52,642 nucleotides of DNA from an uncultured Granulosicoccaceae bacterium (GTDB lineage: Bacteria; Pseudomonadota; Gammaproteobacteria; Granulosicoccales; Granulosicoccaceae): contig CALHCI010000023.1 of assembly GCA_937931165.1 (NCBI GenBank), positions 1 to 52,642 of the forward strand, written 5' to 3'. Below are positions 19,765-29,332 of this stretch, piece by piece. The notes under the pieces were generated by a model, which did not search any database, was not told the origin of the DNA, and saw nothing but the letters and a program-made list of their open reading frames with translations. The translations under genes and the position numbers were made by a program. The first letter of the stretch is position 1, and each line of letters opens with the position of its first letter.

Positions 19765-20601
19765 ATGACGACTAACATGGCAAGCTCGCAGCAACCGACC
19801 ATCTCAACCGCTCTGCTGCTGCCGCAAAACGCATCCACTGACATTGCAGATAAAATCACTGCCATCGCAAACCGCACCGCTTTGCCGGTTACCAGCCCTG
19901 ACGACAAACCATCTACAGACTTCTGTTTATACTTTAACGAAAACCGGCTGACGCTGCGTGATCAGACCACCACAAATCCGGTTGATGTTTGTGTTGACTA
20001 CTGCGCTGGTAAAAATCGCCACCGGGTGCAATTTGGCGGAGGACTCGGCCAGCCATTGGCACGCGCCATTAACGCTAAAGCATTGCGTAGCACCACTGAA
20101 CACCAGCCAATGATCTGCGATGCAACCGGCGGTTTCGGCAGAGATGCGCTGGTGTTCGCGACCCTTGGGTGCCGGGTGGTTATCCTCGAACAATCTGCCA
20201 TTATTTATGAGCTGCTTAAAGACGGCATCGGCCGCGCTCAAACAGACGATACGTTTTCTGAAACGGCAAACCGCATGGAAGTTCATTTGGCTGACAGTAC
20301 CCGGTTGCCAAAGGTGTGGCCGCACCAAGTCGCGCCACATACCGTTTATCTTGACCCGATGTATCCCCGAACAGATAAAACGGCTGCAGCAAAAAAAGAA
20401 ATGCAGACGCTAAAAAAACTGTTTGCAGATAGTGATAATAATGCAGATGCTGATCGCGCACTACTGACAGCAGCGTTGCATACCGCAACCAACAGAGTCG
20501 TCGTAAAACGCCCCAAATCAGCGCAACCTGTTGAAGGTGCCACACCCGTAGGCAACATCAGCTCAATCAACACACGCTACGATTTATACAAGCCGGGATA
20601 A
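19765..20601 (+). CDS. rsmJ: 16S rRNA m2G1516 methyltransferase
   Basis: 278-residue SAM-dependent methyltransferase. GGGLGQPLARA (91-101), the SAM-binding ICDATGGFGRDA (117-128), LEQS (141-144) and the catalytic-loop YLDPMYP (195-201) are the RsmJ signature. It modifies the small ribosomal subunit. Divergent from the Rieske-like gene with 43 bp between starts, convergent with yajQ. Confidence 0.93.
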   Translation: MTTNMASSQQPTISTALLLPQNASTDIADKITAIANRTALPVTSPDDKPSTDFCLYFNENRLTLRDQTTTNPVDVCVDYCAGKNRHRVQFGGGLGQPLARAINAKALRSTTEHQPMICDATGGFGRDALVFATLGCRVVILEQSAIIYELLKDGIGRAQTDDTFSETANRMEVHLADSTRLPKVWPHQVAPHTVYLDPMYPRTDKTAAAKKEMQTLKKLFADSDNNADADRALLTAALHTATNRVVVKRPKSAQPVEGATPVGNISSINTRYDLYKPG

Positions 20602-20635
20602 CGCAATTTGCCAAAAGTCAGCAGTCTGCTAAATG

Positions 20636-21118
20636 CTAGTCTCTGAAATTGGTGTACTGCATGGGAATACCGAAGTCACCGTCTTTTAACATGGCAATAA
20701 CACCCTGCAGGTCATCACGCTTCTTACCGGTAATACGAACCTGCTCACCCTGAATGGCTGCCTGCACTTTACTTTTGGATGCCTTAATTGCTTTCACAAT
20801 CTTTGAAGCAGTTTCCTTATCAATGCCCTGACGTACCGTTACCGCCTGGCGCGCTTTCTGTCCACTGGTTTGTATATCCCCCTGGTCAAGGCAATTCACA
20901 TCAATACCGCGCTTGCTCATCTTCTGAAATATGATTGGCTGCATCTGCTGAATTTGAAAATCGCTGTCTGCAATTAGCGTCATTACCGACTCGGTCAATT
21001 CGATTTTGGCATCGGTGCCTTTGAAATCGAATCGATTGGAAATTTCGCGGTTGGCCTGATCCACAGCATTGGCAAGCTCGTGACTGTCAATTTCAGAAAC
21101 CACATCAAATGAAGGCAT
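20636..21118 (-). CDS. yajQ: YajQ family nucleotide-binding protein
   Basis: 160 residues with the hallmark start PSFDVVSEID and the central ISNRFDFKGTDAKIEL. The fold has two RNA-recognition-like lobes; homologues bind cyclic di-GMP or nucleic acid, and in some species act with a transcription factor. Full length, ATG start with GGAGGGTC immediately upstream. Divergent from pdxH. Confidence 0.95.
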   Translation of the reverse strand: MPSFDVVSEIDSHELANAVDQANREISNRFDFKGTDAKIELTESVMTLIADSDFQIQQMQPIIFQKMSKRGIDVNCLDQGDIQTSGQKARQAVTVRQGIDKETASKIVKAIKASKSKVQAAIQGEQVRITGKKRDDLQGVIAMLKDGDFGIPMQYTNFRD

Positions 21119-21189
21119 AAGACCCTCCGATATCTGCTAAAAGCAGTTATCATACAACATTGGTTACTAACCCGTTAACAGGCAAAATC

Positions 21190-21852
21190 ATGAGCGACAA
21201 TCAGTCAGACATTGCCGGTGACTTACACTCACATCGGACCGAATACCAACAGGCAGAACTTCAGCGTGATGCATTGCAGGACAATCCGCTAAAAATGTTT
21301 TCACAGTGGATGCAACAGGCACAAGACACCGGCATGACAGACGCCACAGCAATGACTCTGGCCACCGCCAGCACTAGTGGCTCACCGTCTGCCCGTATTG
21401 TTTTGCTCAAACAATTCGACGACAACGGTTTTTGCTGGTACACCGGATATGAAAGTCGTAAGGGGCAGGAACTCGCAGAGAACCCACGCGCTGCGCTGTT
21501 GTTTTTCTGGCCGTCACTGGAAAGACAAGTTCGAATTGAAGGAACTGTTGAGCGGGTATCAGCACAACAGTCCGATACCTACTTCAAGTCACGACCCGAG
21601 GGCAGTCAGTACAGCGCGGCGGCATCACCGCAGTCCAAAGTCGTCGAAAGCCAGGCATGGCTTGCCGGTCAAATTTCAACGCTCAAAGCGACAACACCGT
21701 CAGAACAACTGGCACGCCCTGAAAACTGGGGCGGTTACCGTCTGCAACCGCAAGTGTATGAATTCTGGCAGGGCCGACCAAGTCGCTCGCATGATCGGTT
21801 CAGATACCAGCGCACATCGTCAGGCTGGCAGATTGACCGGCTTGCGCCTTAG
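21190..21852 (+). CDS. pdxH: Pyridoxamine/pyridoxine 5'-phosphate oxidase
   Basis: FMN-dependent final step to pyridoxal phosphate. From the ATG at 21190 the protein has 220 residues. ATASTSGSPSARIVLLKQFD, WYTGYESRKGQEL and the FMN/PLP-binding SRPEGSQ and C-terminal WQGRPSRSHDR with QIDRLAP ending are all family-specific. An in-frame extension of 10 codons upstream is not conserved. Confidence 0.95.
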   Translation: MSDNQSDIAGDLHSHRTEYQQAELQRDALQDNPLKMFSQWMQQAQDTGMTDATAMTLATASTSGSPSARIVLLKQFDDNGFCWYTGYESRKGQELAENPRAALLFFWPSLERQVRIEGTVERVSAQQSDTYFKSRPEGSQYSAAASPQSKVVESQAWLAGQISTLKATTPSEQLARPENWGGYRLQPQVYEFWQGRPSRSHDRFRYQRTSSGWQIDRLAP

Positions 21853-21887
21853 ACGATTTGCCGTAAAAATTGCCTGGTAAAATTTTC

Positions 21888-21913
21888 TTCCAGAAATTCC
21901 TTCCAGAAATTTT
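21888..21913. repeat. Two tandem copies of a 13-bp unit
   Basis: TTCCAGAAATTCC (21888-21900) is followed directly by TTCCAGAAATTTT (21901-21913), 11 of 13 bases identical. It lies in the short gap between convergent pdxH and the transposase-derived gene. It may be a slippage repeat or part of a terminator region. Confidence 0.5.
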
Positions 21914-21916
21914 GGG

Positions 21917-22570
21917 TTATTCGATCGGGCTCTCGCCAAGCATGCCAAGCAATAGCGGAAACAACGGCGTGCTGCGATTGTTGTAGCGATATTCGCTTTC
22001 TTTAAGATGGCAATAGAATTTCTCGCGACGCAAGCCTTTAAATTTACTCAGGCGCTGGCGAAGAAAATCACCAAAGGCCTCGATGCGCACGATATCTTTG
22101 GCGGCATAAGCTCGCTGGTAGGTTTCACTTTTTATTTTTAACCGCATATCGCGTCGCACATCAATGCCAATCGGGTATTCACGCCAGATACTGCCATCGT
22201 CTTCAGGTGCTTTGTCCGGGCCACGGCTGGCGGTTAACAAGGAACAGTAGACCTGATCTTCGTTAACAAACATGCGAATCCCTATCACCCCATCACTTTC
22301 ACTTTGCAGATAACCGGATACCGATTCATCCATTGTGGTTGGTCCGCCAACCGCATTCAGACCGGGTGTTGATGAAGCAATGGCCTCTGACCATTGCCCG
22401 ATTCGATCACGCAACTTGAGAAATATTGAATTGACGGAGCGAACATTGACGCCGGTTTGATTGGCAACCTGCACTGCCGTAAGGTCATCAGCGAAAAGCT
22501 CGAGTATCTTGCGAAATCTTTGCTCATCGAGCTTTGAGTGTTTGTAATACCTGTTCTTAACCGCGTACAT
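21917..22570 (-). CDS. IS1595-type transposase-derived protein without the DDE core
   Basis: 217 residues. The N-terminus (NRYYKHSKLDEQRFRKILEL, then HTH at ~28-55: LTAVQVANQTGVNVRSVNSIF) and C-terminus (RIEAFGDFLRQRLSKFKG with FYCHLKESEYRYNNR, ~162-198) match IS1595/ISXO2-like transposases. The middle, where the acidic catalytic residues should lie, is short and unlike the family, and total length is ~80-100 residues below normal. The frame is intact, and no terminal inverted repeats or target duplications are evident. I infer a retained DNA-binding derivative or a fixed remnant. Confidence 0.65.
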   Translation of the reverse strand: MYAVKNRYYKHSKLDEQRFRKILELFADDLTAVQVANQTGVNVRSVNSIFLKLRDRIGQWSEAIASSTPGLNAVGGPTTMDESVSGYLQSESDGVIGIRMFVNEDQVYCSLLTASRGPDKAPEDDGSIWREYPIGIDVRRDMRLKIKSETYQRAYAAKDIVRIEAFGDFLRQRLSKFKGLRREKFYCHLKESEYRYNNRSTPLFPLLLGMLGESPIE

Positions 22571-22689
22571 TGTTGTCGTCCCCTGTTTACTACGTTTACC
22601 ACCTGGCGCAAATGCAGCCGCCTAAAGTGTATGAGAGAACGCCGGACGCCCTTGTGAATCAGTTCACAGTCAACGGACGCTGTTGAGTG

Positions 22690-22708
22690 TTTGGTTTTTG
22701 CAACCAAA
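22690..22708. promoter_or_regulatory. Inverted repeat in the glc promoter region
   Basis: Arms TTTGGTT (22690-22696) and AACCAAA (22702-22708) are perfect complements around 5 bases. The TGGT...ACCA form recalls operators of GntR-family regulators of organic-acid genes, though the spacing is not the classical one. A TATAAT lies downstream at 22739-22744 without a clear -35. No regulator gene is adjacent. Confidence 0.4.
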
Positions 22709-22779
22709 ATGAATGATTCATAACAGAAACAACACGTATATAATCTTGAGCTTATTGCACAAAATGTTGCGAGGCACGT

Positions 22780-24279
22780 ATGTCACAGGCGTTGTTCAGC
22801 GAACCACAGACACCGCTCACCGAAGAAAAACGAATCGGGCTCATCGACGCGTTTCTGCGTGTGCTGCCCGACGAATCTGTGCTGCGTGCGGACGAAGAAT
22901 TACTGCCCTACGAGTCTGATGGACTGGCGGTCTACCAGCAAAAGCCACCAGTGGTGGTGCTGCCGGAAACTGTTGAGCAAGTACAGGCGATACTAAAAAT
23001 CTGTAGCCGTGAGGGAGTACCAGTGGTTGCCCGAGGTGCAGGTACCGGACTTTCAGGGGGTGCACTGCCATTGGCAAACGGTATCGTACTCGGCATGGCA
23101 AAGTTCAATCAGATTATCGATATCGACGAACATGCCCGAACCGCAACGGTACAACCCGGGGTCCGCAATCTGGCCATCTCCGAAGCGGCGTCCGACTATA
23201 ATCTGTATTACGCACCGGACCCGTCATCACAAATTGCCTGCACCATTGGTGGCAACGTCGCAGAGAATTCAGGTGGTGTGCATTGTCTTAAATACGGGCT
23301 AACAGTACACAACGTACTGCAGGTCACTGCAGTCACTATCCATGGCGATGTAATCACATTCGGCGGTACCGCACCCGACACTCCGGGCTACGACCTCCTT
23401 GGCGTGTTACATGGTTCAGAAGGTATGTTGGCAGTAACAGTAGAAATCGTTGTTAAGCTGTTACCTCGTCCGGCTACAACACGATTATTAATGGCAGCTT
23501 TCGACAACGTCGATAACGCCGGCAATGCTGTAGCAGACATCATCGGCAGCGGCATCATACCGGCCGGCCTCGAAATGATGGACAACCCTGCCATCATTGC
23601 CGCAGAAGCATTCGCACAGTGTGGTTATCCAACAGACGCAGAGGCGTTGTTCTTATGCGAACTCGACGGCACCGAAGAGGAAGTCAGTGATCAGATGGCC
23701 AAAGTAGAAAAAATCATTGCAAGGCATAACGTCACCAAACTCCATCTGGCCAAAGACGAAACCGAACGTATGATGCTGTGGAAAGGACGGAAATCTGCGT
23801 TTCCTGCGGTTGGCAGGTTATCACCTGACTACTATTGCATAGACGGCACAATACCGCGCCGGCATCTTTCTACCGTATTGCAAAAAATGGCTGAATGGTC
23901 TGAAGACTACAAGCTGCGTATCGCCAATGTATTTCACGCCGGTGACGGCAATCTGCACCCGCTGATACTTTTTGATGCCAACATACCCGGTGAACTCGAA
24001 CGCACAGAAGAACTCGGCGGAAAGATACTTGAGCTCTGCGTAGAAGTGGGTGGCACCATTACCGGTGAACACGGTGTTGGTATGGAAAAGATTAATCAAA
24101 TGTGTGTGCAATTTGATGCCAACGAAATCACACAGTTCCATGCATTGAAAAACGCATTTGATCCGGATGCACTATTAAACCCCGGTAAAGCCATCCCCAC
24201 GCTCAATCGCTGTGCCGAGTTTGGTGCATTGCATGTCCACCATGGCGAGCTGCCCCACAGTGACCTGGAGCGATTCTAA
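22780..24279 (+). CDS. glcD: Glycolate oxidase subunit GlcD (FAD subunit)
   Basis: 499 residues. The FAD-binding-4 domain (~55-195) contains PVVARGAGTGLSGGALP and the C-terminal FAD-oxidase domain contains GDGNLHPLILFD, GGTITGEHGVGMEK and NPGKAIP. With GlcE and GlcF it oxidises glycolate to glyoxylate and passes electrons to quinone at the inner membrane. ATG start with GCGAGG upstream. First gene of a tight glcDEF run (2-bp gap to glcE). Confidence 0.95.
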   Translation: MSQALFSEPQTPLTEEKRIGLIDAFLRVLPDESVLRADEELLPYESDGLAVYQQKPPVVVLPETVEQVQAILKICSREGVPVVARGAGTGLSGGALPLANGIVLGMAKFNQIIDIDEHARTATVQPGVRNLAISEAASDYNLYYAPDPSSQIACTIGGNVAENSGGVHCLKYGLTVHNVLQVTAVTIHGDVITFGGTAPDTPGYDLLGVLHGSEGMLAVTVEIVVKLLPRPATTRLLMAAFDNVDNAGNAVADIIGSGIIPAGLEMMDNPAIIAAEAFAQCGYPTDAEALFLCELDGTEEEVSDQMAKVEKIIARHNVTKLHLAKDETERMMLWKGRKSAFPAVGRLSPDYYCIDGTIPRRHLSTVLQKMAEWSEDYKLRIANVFHAGDGNLHPLILFDANIPGELERTEELGGKILELCVEVGGTITGEHGVGMEKINQMCVQFDANEITQFHALKNAFDPDALLNPGKAIPTLNRCAEFGALHVHHGELPHSDLERF

Positions 24280-24281
24280 CC

Positions 24282-25352
24282 ATGCAGGACAACGACGCAA
24301 CAAAGCTGCTGGAACAACAGGTTAAACAGGCAATTGCAGAGAAACAGCCGTTTAATATCCGAGCCGGAGGCAGTAAAGACTTCATTGGTGTTGTTGCCGA
24401 CACAGTACCCACCGTTGATGTCAGTGCACACCGCGGTGTGGTTGCCTACGAACCGACTGAGCTGGTTATTACCGCACGCACCGGCACACTGATACACACA
24501 ATAAAAAGCACTCTGGCAGAACATGGTCAGATGCTGGCTTTTGAACCGCCGCTATACACAGCAGACGCGACTATCGGTGGCACCGTCGCGGCCGCAGTAT
24601 CCGGTCCGTCACGACCTTACCTCGGCGGTGTACGAGATCACGTACTCGGCTGCAGACTGATCAATGGCCAGGGTCACTTGTTAAAATTCGGTGGCGAGGT
24701 CATGAAAAATGTGGCTGGCTACGATGTAACAAGACTGATGACCGGTGCGATGGGCACACTGGGCCTGTTGATGGATGTTTCCCTGAAGGTGGTCCCAATA
24801 GCAGAACATGAGGTCACACTACGGCAGGAACTCGATATCCATAGCGCATTAACACGTCTGCAACAGCTCGCCGGTGAGTCCCCCCTCATTACCGCTGCTG
24901 CATGGCATGACGGAGCGCTTCATATTCGACTGGCCGGTGTTGAAAACGCTGTTAGTGTCGCCGCAAGCACGTTTGGCGGAGAGAAAATTGAAGCGAACTT
25001 CTGGTCTGAGCTTAACAACCACCAGCATGCATTCTTTGACGTCGACACACCGCTATGGCGGCTAAGCGTACCTCCACTGACACCAGAGCTCGATATCAAT
25101 GGTGCAACCCTTTATGACTGGGCAGGTATGCAGCGCTGGTGTTTTAGTAACGAAAACGCTGAAAAAATCAGAGCAACGGCAGTGGCTGCAGGTGGCCACG
25201 CTCAGTTGTACAAAGCAGACGACAAACTGAAACGTACTGCTGGTACGTTTCATCCGCCATCAAACGAAATCATGACGCTACACAAGAACATAAAGAACGA
25301 GTTTGATCCGCTGGGTTTGTTTAATCCCGGGCGACTTTACGCTGCCATATAG
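24282..25352 (+). CDS. glcE: Glycolate oxidase subunit GlcE
   Basis: 356 residues, a shortened FAD-binding-4 paralogue of GlcD. FNIRAGGSKDF near the N-terminus, ATIGGTVAAAVSGPSRPYLGG-type FAD loop around 103-123, MKNVAGYDVTRLMTGAMGTLG, and the C-terminal FDPLGLFNPGRL are family hallmarks. Required with GlcD and GlcF for glycolate oxidase activity. Confidence 0.94.
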   Translation: MQDNDATKLLEQQVKQAIAEKQPFNIRAGGSKDFIGVVADTVPTVDVSAHRGVVAYEPTELVITARTGTLIHTIKSTLAEHGQMLAFEPPLYTADATIGGTVAAAVSGPSRPYLGGVRDHVLGCRLINGQGHLLKFGGEVMKNVAGYDVTRLMTGAMGTLGLLMDVSLKVVPIAEHEVTLRQELDIHSALTRLQQLAGESPLITAAAWHDGALHIRLAGVENAVSVAASTFGGEKIEANFWSELNNHQHAFFDVDTPLWRLSVPPLTPELDINGATLYDWAGMQRWCFSNENAEKIRATAVAAGGHAQLYKADDKLKRTAGTFHPPSNEIMTLHKNIKNEFDPLGLFNPGRLYAAI

Positions 25353-25389
25353 CCGATCAATTCATTTCATATAAAGCTTCGATAATCGC

Positions 25390-26619
25390 ATGCAAACATC
25401 ACTGTTAGAAAAATATAAAGCCACCGAGCTCGGCGCTCAGGCCGAACAGATTTTACGCAAGTGTGTGCATTGCGGATTTTGTCTGGCCACCTGCCCCACT
25501 TATGATTTATTAGGCAATGAACTCGACAGCCCGCGTGGCAGAATCTATCAGATAAAACAGGTACTCGAAGGCGCCGAACCCACAAAGAGCACGCAGTTAC
25601 ATCTCGACCGGTGCCTGACGTGCCGCAACTGTGAAACCACCTGCCCAAGTGGAGTCGAATACGGTCACCTTGTCGACGCCGGTCGTGGCATTGTTGAAGA
25701 AAGTGTTCCGCGCAGTCCGGCACAACGCGCACTCAGGTGGTCCATGCGCAAGGTGCTGCCCTATCCCAAAAGGGTGGGGCCCCTGCTGAAACTTGGCAGA
25801 TTGTTTTCGGGCGTGTTACCGCAACAGATTAAAAGCCACATACCTCCGAAACAAAATGCCGGTAACTGGCCTGCTACACAACATACACGGAAAATGCTGG
25901 TATTGGATGGATGCGTACAACCGTCAATGGCTCCGGCAATCAATGCTGCCACCGCGCGCGTACTCGACAAACTGGACATACAACTCGTTGTTGCAAAAAA
26001 CGCCGGGTGCTGTGGTGCGGTAAGTTATCACCTGAATGAACAGGAAGAGGGACTGGCATTTGCCCGTGCTAACATCGATGCCTGGCACCAGCAGATTGAA
26101 GCCGGCGCAGAAGCGATTGTAATGACTGCAAGCGGTTGTGGTGTCTTTGTGAAAGAGTACGCTCATATGCTGAAAGACGATGCAGACTATGCCGGCAAGG
26201 CTAAAAAAGTCTCGGATATGTGCAAAGACATCAGTGAAATAATCGCCTCTGAAGAAACCTCGAATCCGAAATTCAGTCAGTTAAAAAACACTTCCGGAAA
26301 TTCACTGGCGTTTCATCCGCCGTGCACTTTGCAACATGGACAAAAGCAGCTGGGCACAACCGAGGCATTGCTGCAGAAGCTCGGGTATACCCTGGTGCCG
26401 GTTAAAGATGCACATTTTTGTTGTGGTTCGGCGGGAACCTATTCAATAACGCAAAAATCATTATCGCAAAAACTGTTAAAGAGAAAAATAACATCGCTGC
26501 TGAAGAACAAACCGCAACAAATTGCAACCGCGAATATTGGCTGTCTTTTGCACTTGCAGTCGGCCGCAGGTGACACTCCGGTTGTACACTGGATTCAATT
26601 GCTCGATCAAACCGAATAG
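25390..26619 (+). CDS. glcF: Glycolate oxidase iron-sulfur subunit GlcF
   Basis: 409 residues with two [4Fe-4S] motifs, Cys25/28/31/35 (CVHCGFCLATC) and Cys75/78/81/85 (CLTCRNCETTC), followed by two CCG domains (NAGCCGAVSYHL and HFCCGSAGTYSI) that bind further clusters. It moves electrons from GlcD flavin to the quinone pool. 37 bp after glcE on the same strand. Confidence 0.95.
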   Translation: MQTSLLEKYKATELGAQAEQILRKCVHCGFCLATCPTYDLLGNELDSPRGRIYQIKQVLEGAEPTKSTQLHLDRCLTCRNCETTCPSGVEYGHLVDAGRGIVEESVPRSPAQRALRWSMRKVLPYPKRVGPLLKLGRLFSGVLPQQIKSHIPPKQNAGNWPATQHTRKMLVLDGCVQPSMAPAINAATARVLDKLDIQLVVAKNAGCCGAVSYHLNEQEEGLAFARANIDAWHQQIEAGAEAIVMTASGCGVFVKEYAHMLKDDADYAGKAKKVSDMCKDISEIIASEETSNPKFSQLKNTSGNSLAFHPPCTLQHGQKQLGTTEALLQKLGYTLVPVKDAHFCCGSAGTYSITQKSLSQKLLKRKITSLLKNKPQQIATANIGCLLHLQSAAGDTPVVHWIQLLDQTE

Positions 26620-26659
26620 CAGCGGCAAGCGTTCAACGTTAAGTTAAGGAAATTGCATC

Positions 26660-27394
26660 ATGACCGGCAAACTGAACAGACGACAGTTCACCAGAATCTG
26701 CAGCTCAATGATCGCTGGTGCGGTGACCGGCGCCACGCTACCAGCGACAGGCCACACGCGAACTGCTTACACCAGTACCCGCTTACTTGACGATGACAAA
26801 CAGGCACTCAAACCGGGATCGCTGGAAGTCGGTGTACCGTACCTGTTTTTCTATCCATATGTTACGACCCCCTGCTTTCTTATTGATCTCGGCACAGCCG
26901 CAACAGCCAGCCCGCTCAATGACAGCGCAGGAAACGAATATGAATGGCGAGGCGGGGTCGGCCCGAACGGATCAATTGTCGCCTACTCAGCAATTTGTTC
27001 ACACAAAATGAGTCATCCGGCCAAGGAAATTTCATTCATCAATTACCGCCATGAACCCATCTCATTTATTAGCCATGAAGGAAAAAACGTTGAGCGCAAC
27101 GGCGTAATCTCGTGCTGCTCGGAACGCAGTGTTTATGACCCCCGGCAAGGTGCAAAAGTATTGGCCGGGCCCGCGCCTCAACCATTGGCAGCTATTGAAT
27201 TGCAGATTGATGAAGGCACCGGTGAGTTGTTTGCGACAGCCAGCTATGGTGGTGATATGTACGACAAATTTTTCGATAAATTCGGCTTTAGAGCCGCCAT
27301 TGAACACCGCCTGGACGATCCGAGACAGCAAACCGGAAAAACGGCAGCAGTTCACAAAGTCACAGAGTATTCCAGCCAAACCATCAAGTGCTAA
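26660..27394 (+). CDS. Tat-exported Rieske-like protein with an altered second cluster motif
   Basis: 244 residues. LNRRQFTR (5-12) with a following hydrophobic stretch is a twin-arginine signal, implying folding with cofactor before export. The first Rieske motif is AICSHKMSHP (Cys113, His115). The second is SCCSERSVYDP (151-161): Cys152/Cys153 are present but no His occurs where the second His ligand is expected; an Arg (codon CGC) stands at 156. GAKVLAGPAPQPLAAIEL matches the arsenite-oxidase-small-subunit-like Rieske group. It follows glcF by 40 bp and may be cotranscribed. Redox function is uncertain. Confidence 0.75.
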   Translation: MTGKLNRRQFTRICSSMIAGAVTGATLPATGHTRTAYTSTRLLDDDKQALKPGSLEVGVPYLFFYPYVTTPCFLIDLGTAATASPLNDSAGNEYEWRGGVGPNGSIVAYSAICSHKMSHPAKEISFINYRHEPISFISHEGKNVERNGVISCCSERSVYDPRQGAKVLAGPAPQPLAAIELQIDEGTGELFATASYGGDMYDKFFDKFGFRAAIEHRLDDPRQQTGKTAAVHKVTEYSSQTIKC

Positions 27395-27474
27395 TACGTC
27401 ACAGCACACATTTTTCTGAAGTGTGAGCGCCACTGACCGCTAACAACGGGATCAGGATAGGTTGATGTAACAAA

Positions 27475-29328
27475 GTGAGCAATATGGAAGACTCACCCGA
27501 GGTACTTATTCAGCGGCTAAAGCTGATGATTTTCGGTGCTTATAAAACAGTGGCCATTAGCAGTTGCGCAATGCTGCTGGCGGCCTGGCTGCTGTTCCAC
27601 CAGGTCGATACGATCGCAATTTGCGTCTGGCTTTTTGGCGGACTCATCATCGCAGCACTGCGCACATTGGCCATTTATTTTGCTGCCCGCGCGGTAACAA
27701 ATATCCCGAAGTTTATTTTTCATTGCAAGATCTACGCAGGCACTATTTTGCTGGCCGGCGCGCATTGGGGTGCCATTACTTTGCTATGGCACAGTGACAT
27801 GACACCCGGCGCGCAAATTCAATTATTGCTGTTTCCAATATCCCTGGCCGCAGGTTCAATTGCAAGCTACGGCGTATGGACACCGGCTTTCTTCTCCTAC
27901 ATGGTGCCATGTTTGTTACCGGTACTGGGACTATTTCTATTTTCCCGTGCTGATGGCTATTCTGGCACGGTTGCTCCTGCGCTTTTATATATGATTGGCT
28001 TGGGGCTTTTGGCAAAGCAGTATCAGAAATCTCTTATAGAAACACTGACCTTACAAATCGAAAATAAAAACCTGGCGAATGATCTTTCAGACCAGAACAC
28101 CGAGCTCGAAGCGGCTATTCAACAAGCCCAGTGTGCGTCCAGAGCGAAGGGTGAATTTCTTGCCACCATGAGCCATGAAATCAGAACACCAATGAACGGT
28201 GTATTAGGCATGACAGAGTTATTACTGGACACAGACCTCGATACCAAACAAAAACACTATGGCAACACCATAAAAAAATCCGCCAAAACTCTTCTGGTGA
28301 TCATTAATGAAGTACTGGATTTTTCAAAGATCGAATCTGGCAAAATCGAACTTGAAGCAATAGAATTTGATCCGAAAAGTACGGTGACACAAGTTATCTC
28401 ACTGTTACAAAGCAACGCACTTAACAAAGACCTTAAACTCACAGTTACGCTTAATGGTGATGTTCCGGGTCTGGTTGTCGGTGATCCACTCAGACTACAA
28501 CAGGTGCTGATCAACCTCATTGGCAACGCAATAAAATTCACTCATAAAGGCAGCATAGATGTGTCGGTCAGCGCCTGTGACGAACCGGCTAATGGCAACA
28601 AAGCAACGCTAATATTTCAGGTCAAAGACACGGGTATAGGAATACCAACAGATAAACTCGAAAAAATATTTGACGAGTTCTCACAGGCGGACGGTTCCAC
28701 CACCAGAAGTTACGGCGGCACCGGACTCGGGCTGGCAATTGCCAGACGGCTGGCGGAACTGATGAACGGACAATTGACAGTAGACAGCACACCCGGCAAA
28801 GGTTCCTGCTTTACACTCCGTGCGGAGTTCAGCACTGAAGCAAGCGAGTCATCAACCAGAAACGTCACTACGTTATCTGCAGACACAACCTTCAACGGTG
28901 AGCATGTATTACTGGCAGAGGATTGCATGATAAATCAGGAAGTCGCTGCCACCATGCTCGAAGGGCTGGGACTACAGGTCACCACCGCAAGCGATGGCTC
29001 TGAAGCGCTGCAGCAACTGACATCAAACTTTTCACCTGACTCACAAGAACCCCCTATTGCTCTGGTACTGATGGACTGCCACATGCCGATAATGGACGGT
29101 TACACTGCCACCCGTGAAATACGACAACTGTCACTCCCGAAAGCCAAAGACCTGCCGATCATTGCCGTTACTGCCAACGCTATGACTGGAGACAGAGAGC
29201 GCTGTCTTAAAGCCGGCATGTCCGACTACATTAGCAAACCGATAGACAAGTCAGAGCTGGTTCAGGCGATTACCAGTGCGCTTGAAAACCGGTTTAACGA
29301 CCCACAGCAAGCACAACGCGCTGCCTAG
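27475..29328 (+). CDS. Hybrid sensor histidine kinase/response regulator
   Basis: 617 residues: six hydrophobic segments (~20-180), a short coiled coil, HisKA with His234 ([11 protein letters not shown]), HATPase_c (N-box around Asn351, DTGIGI 385-390, GGTGLGLAI 414-422), and a C-terminal receiver with acidic pair AED (481-483), phospho-acceptor Asp534 (LMDCHMP) and Lys588 (ISKPID). No HPt domain, PAS domain or output regulator is encoded here, so phosphate must pass to another protein. GTG start, with an ATG three codons later. Not obviously linked to the glc genes. Confidence 0.93.
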   Translation: MSNMEDSPEVLIQRLKLMIFGAYKTVAISSCAMLLAAWLLFHQVDTIAICVWLFGGLIIAALRTLAIYFAARAVTNIPKFIFHCKIYAGTILLAGAHWGAITLLWHSDMTPGAQIQLLLFPISLAAGSIASYGVWTPAFFSYMVPCLLPVLGLFLFSRADGYSGTVAPALLYMIGLGLLAKQYQKSLIETLTLQIENKNLANDLSDQNTELEAAIQQAQCASRAKGEFLATMSHEIRTPMNGVLGMTELLLDTDLDTKQKHYGNTIKKSAKTLLVIINEVLDFSKIESGKIELEAIEFDPKSTVTQVISLLQSNALNKDLKLTVTLNGDVPGLVVGDPLRLQQVLINLIGNAIKFTHKGSIDVSVSACDEPANGNKATLIFQVKDTGIGIPTDKLEKIFDEFSQADGSTTRSYGGTGLGLAIARRLAELMNGQLTVDSTPGKGSCFTLRAEFSTEASESSTRNVTTLSADTTFNGEHVLLAEDCMINQEVAATMLEGLGLQVTTASDGSEALQQLTSNFSPDSQEPPIALVLMDCHMPIMDGYTATREIRQLSLPKAKDLPIIAVTANAMTGDRERCLKAGMSDYISKPIDKSELVQAITSALENRFNDPQQAQRAA

Positions 29329-29332
29329 CTAG

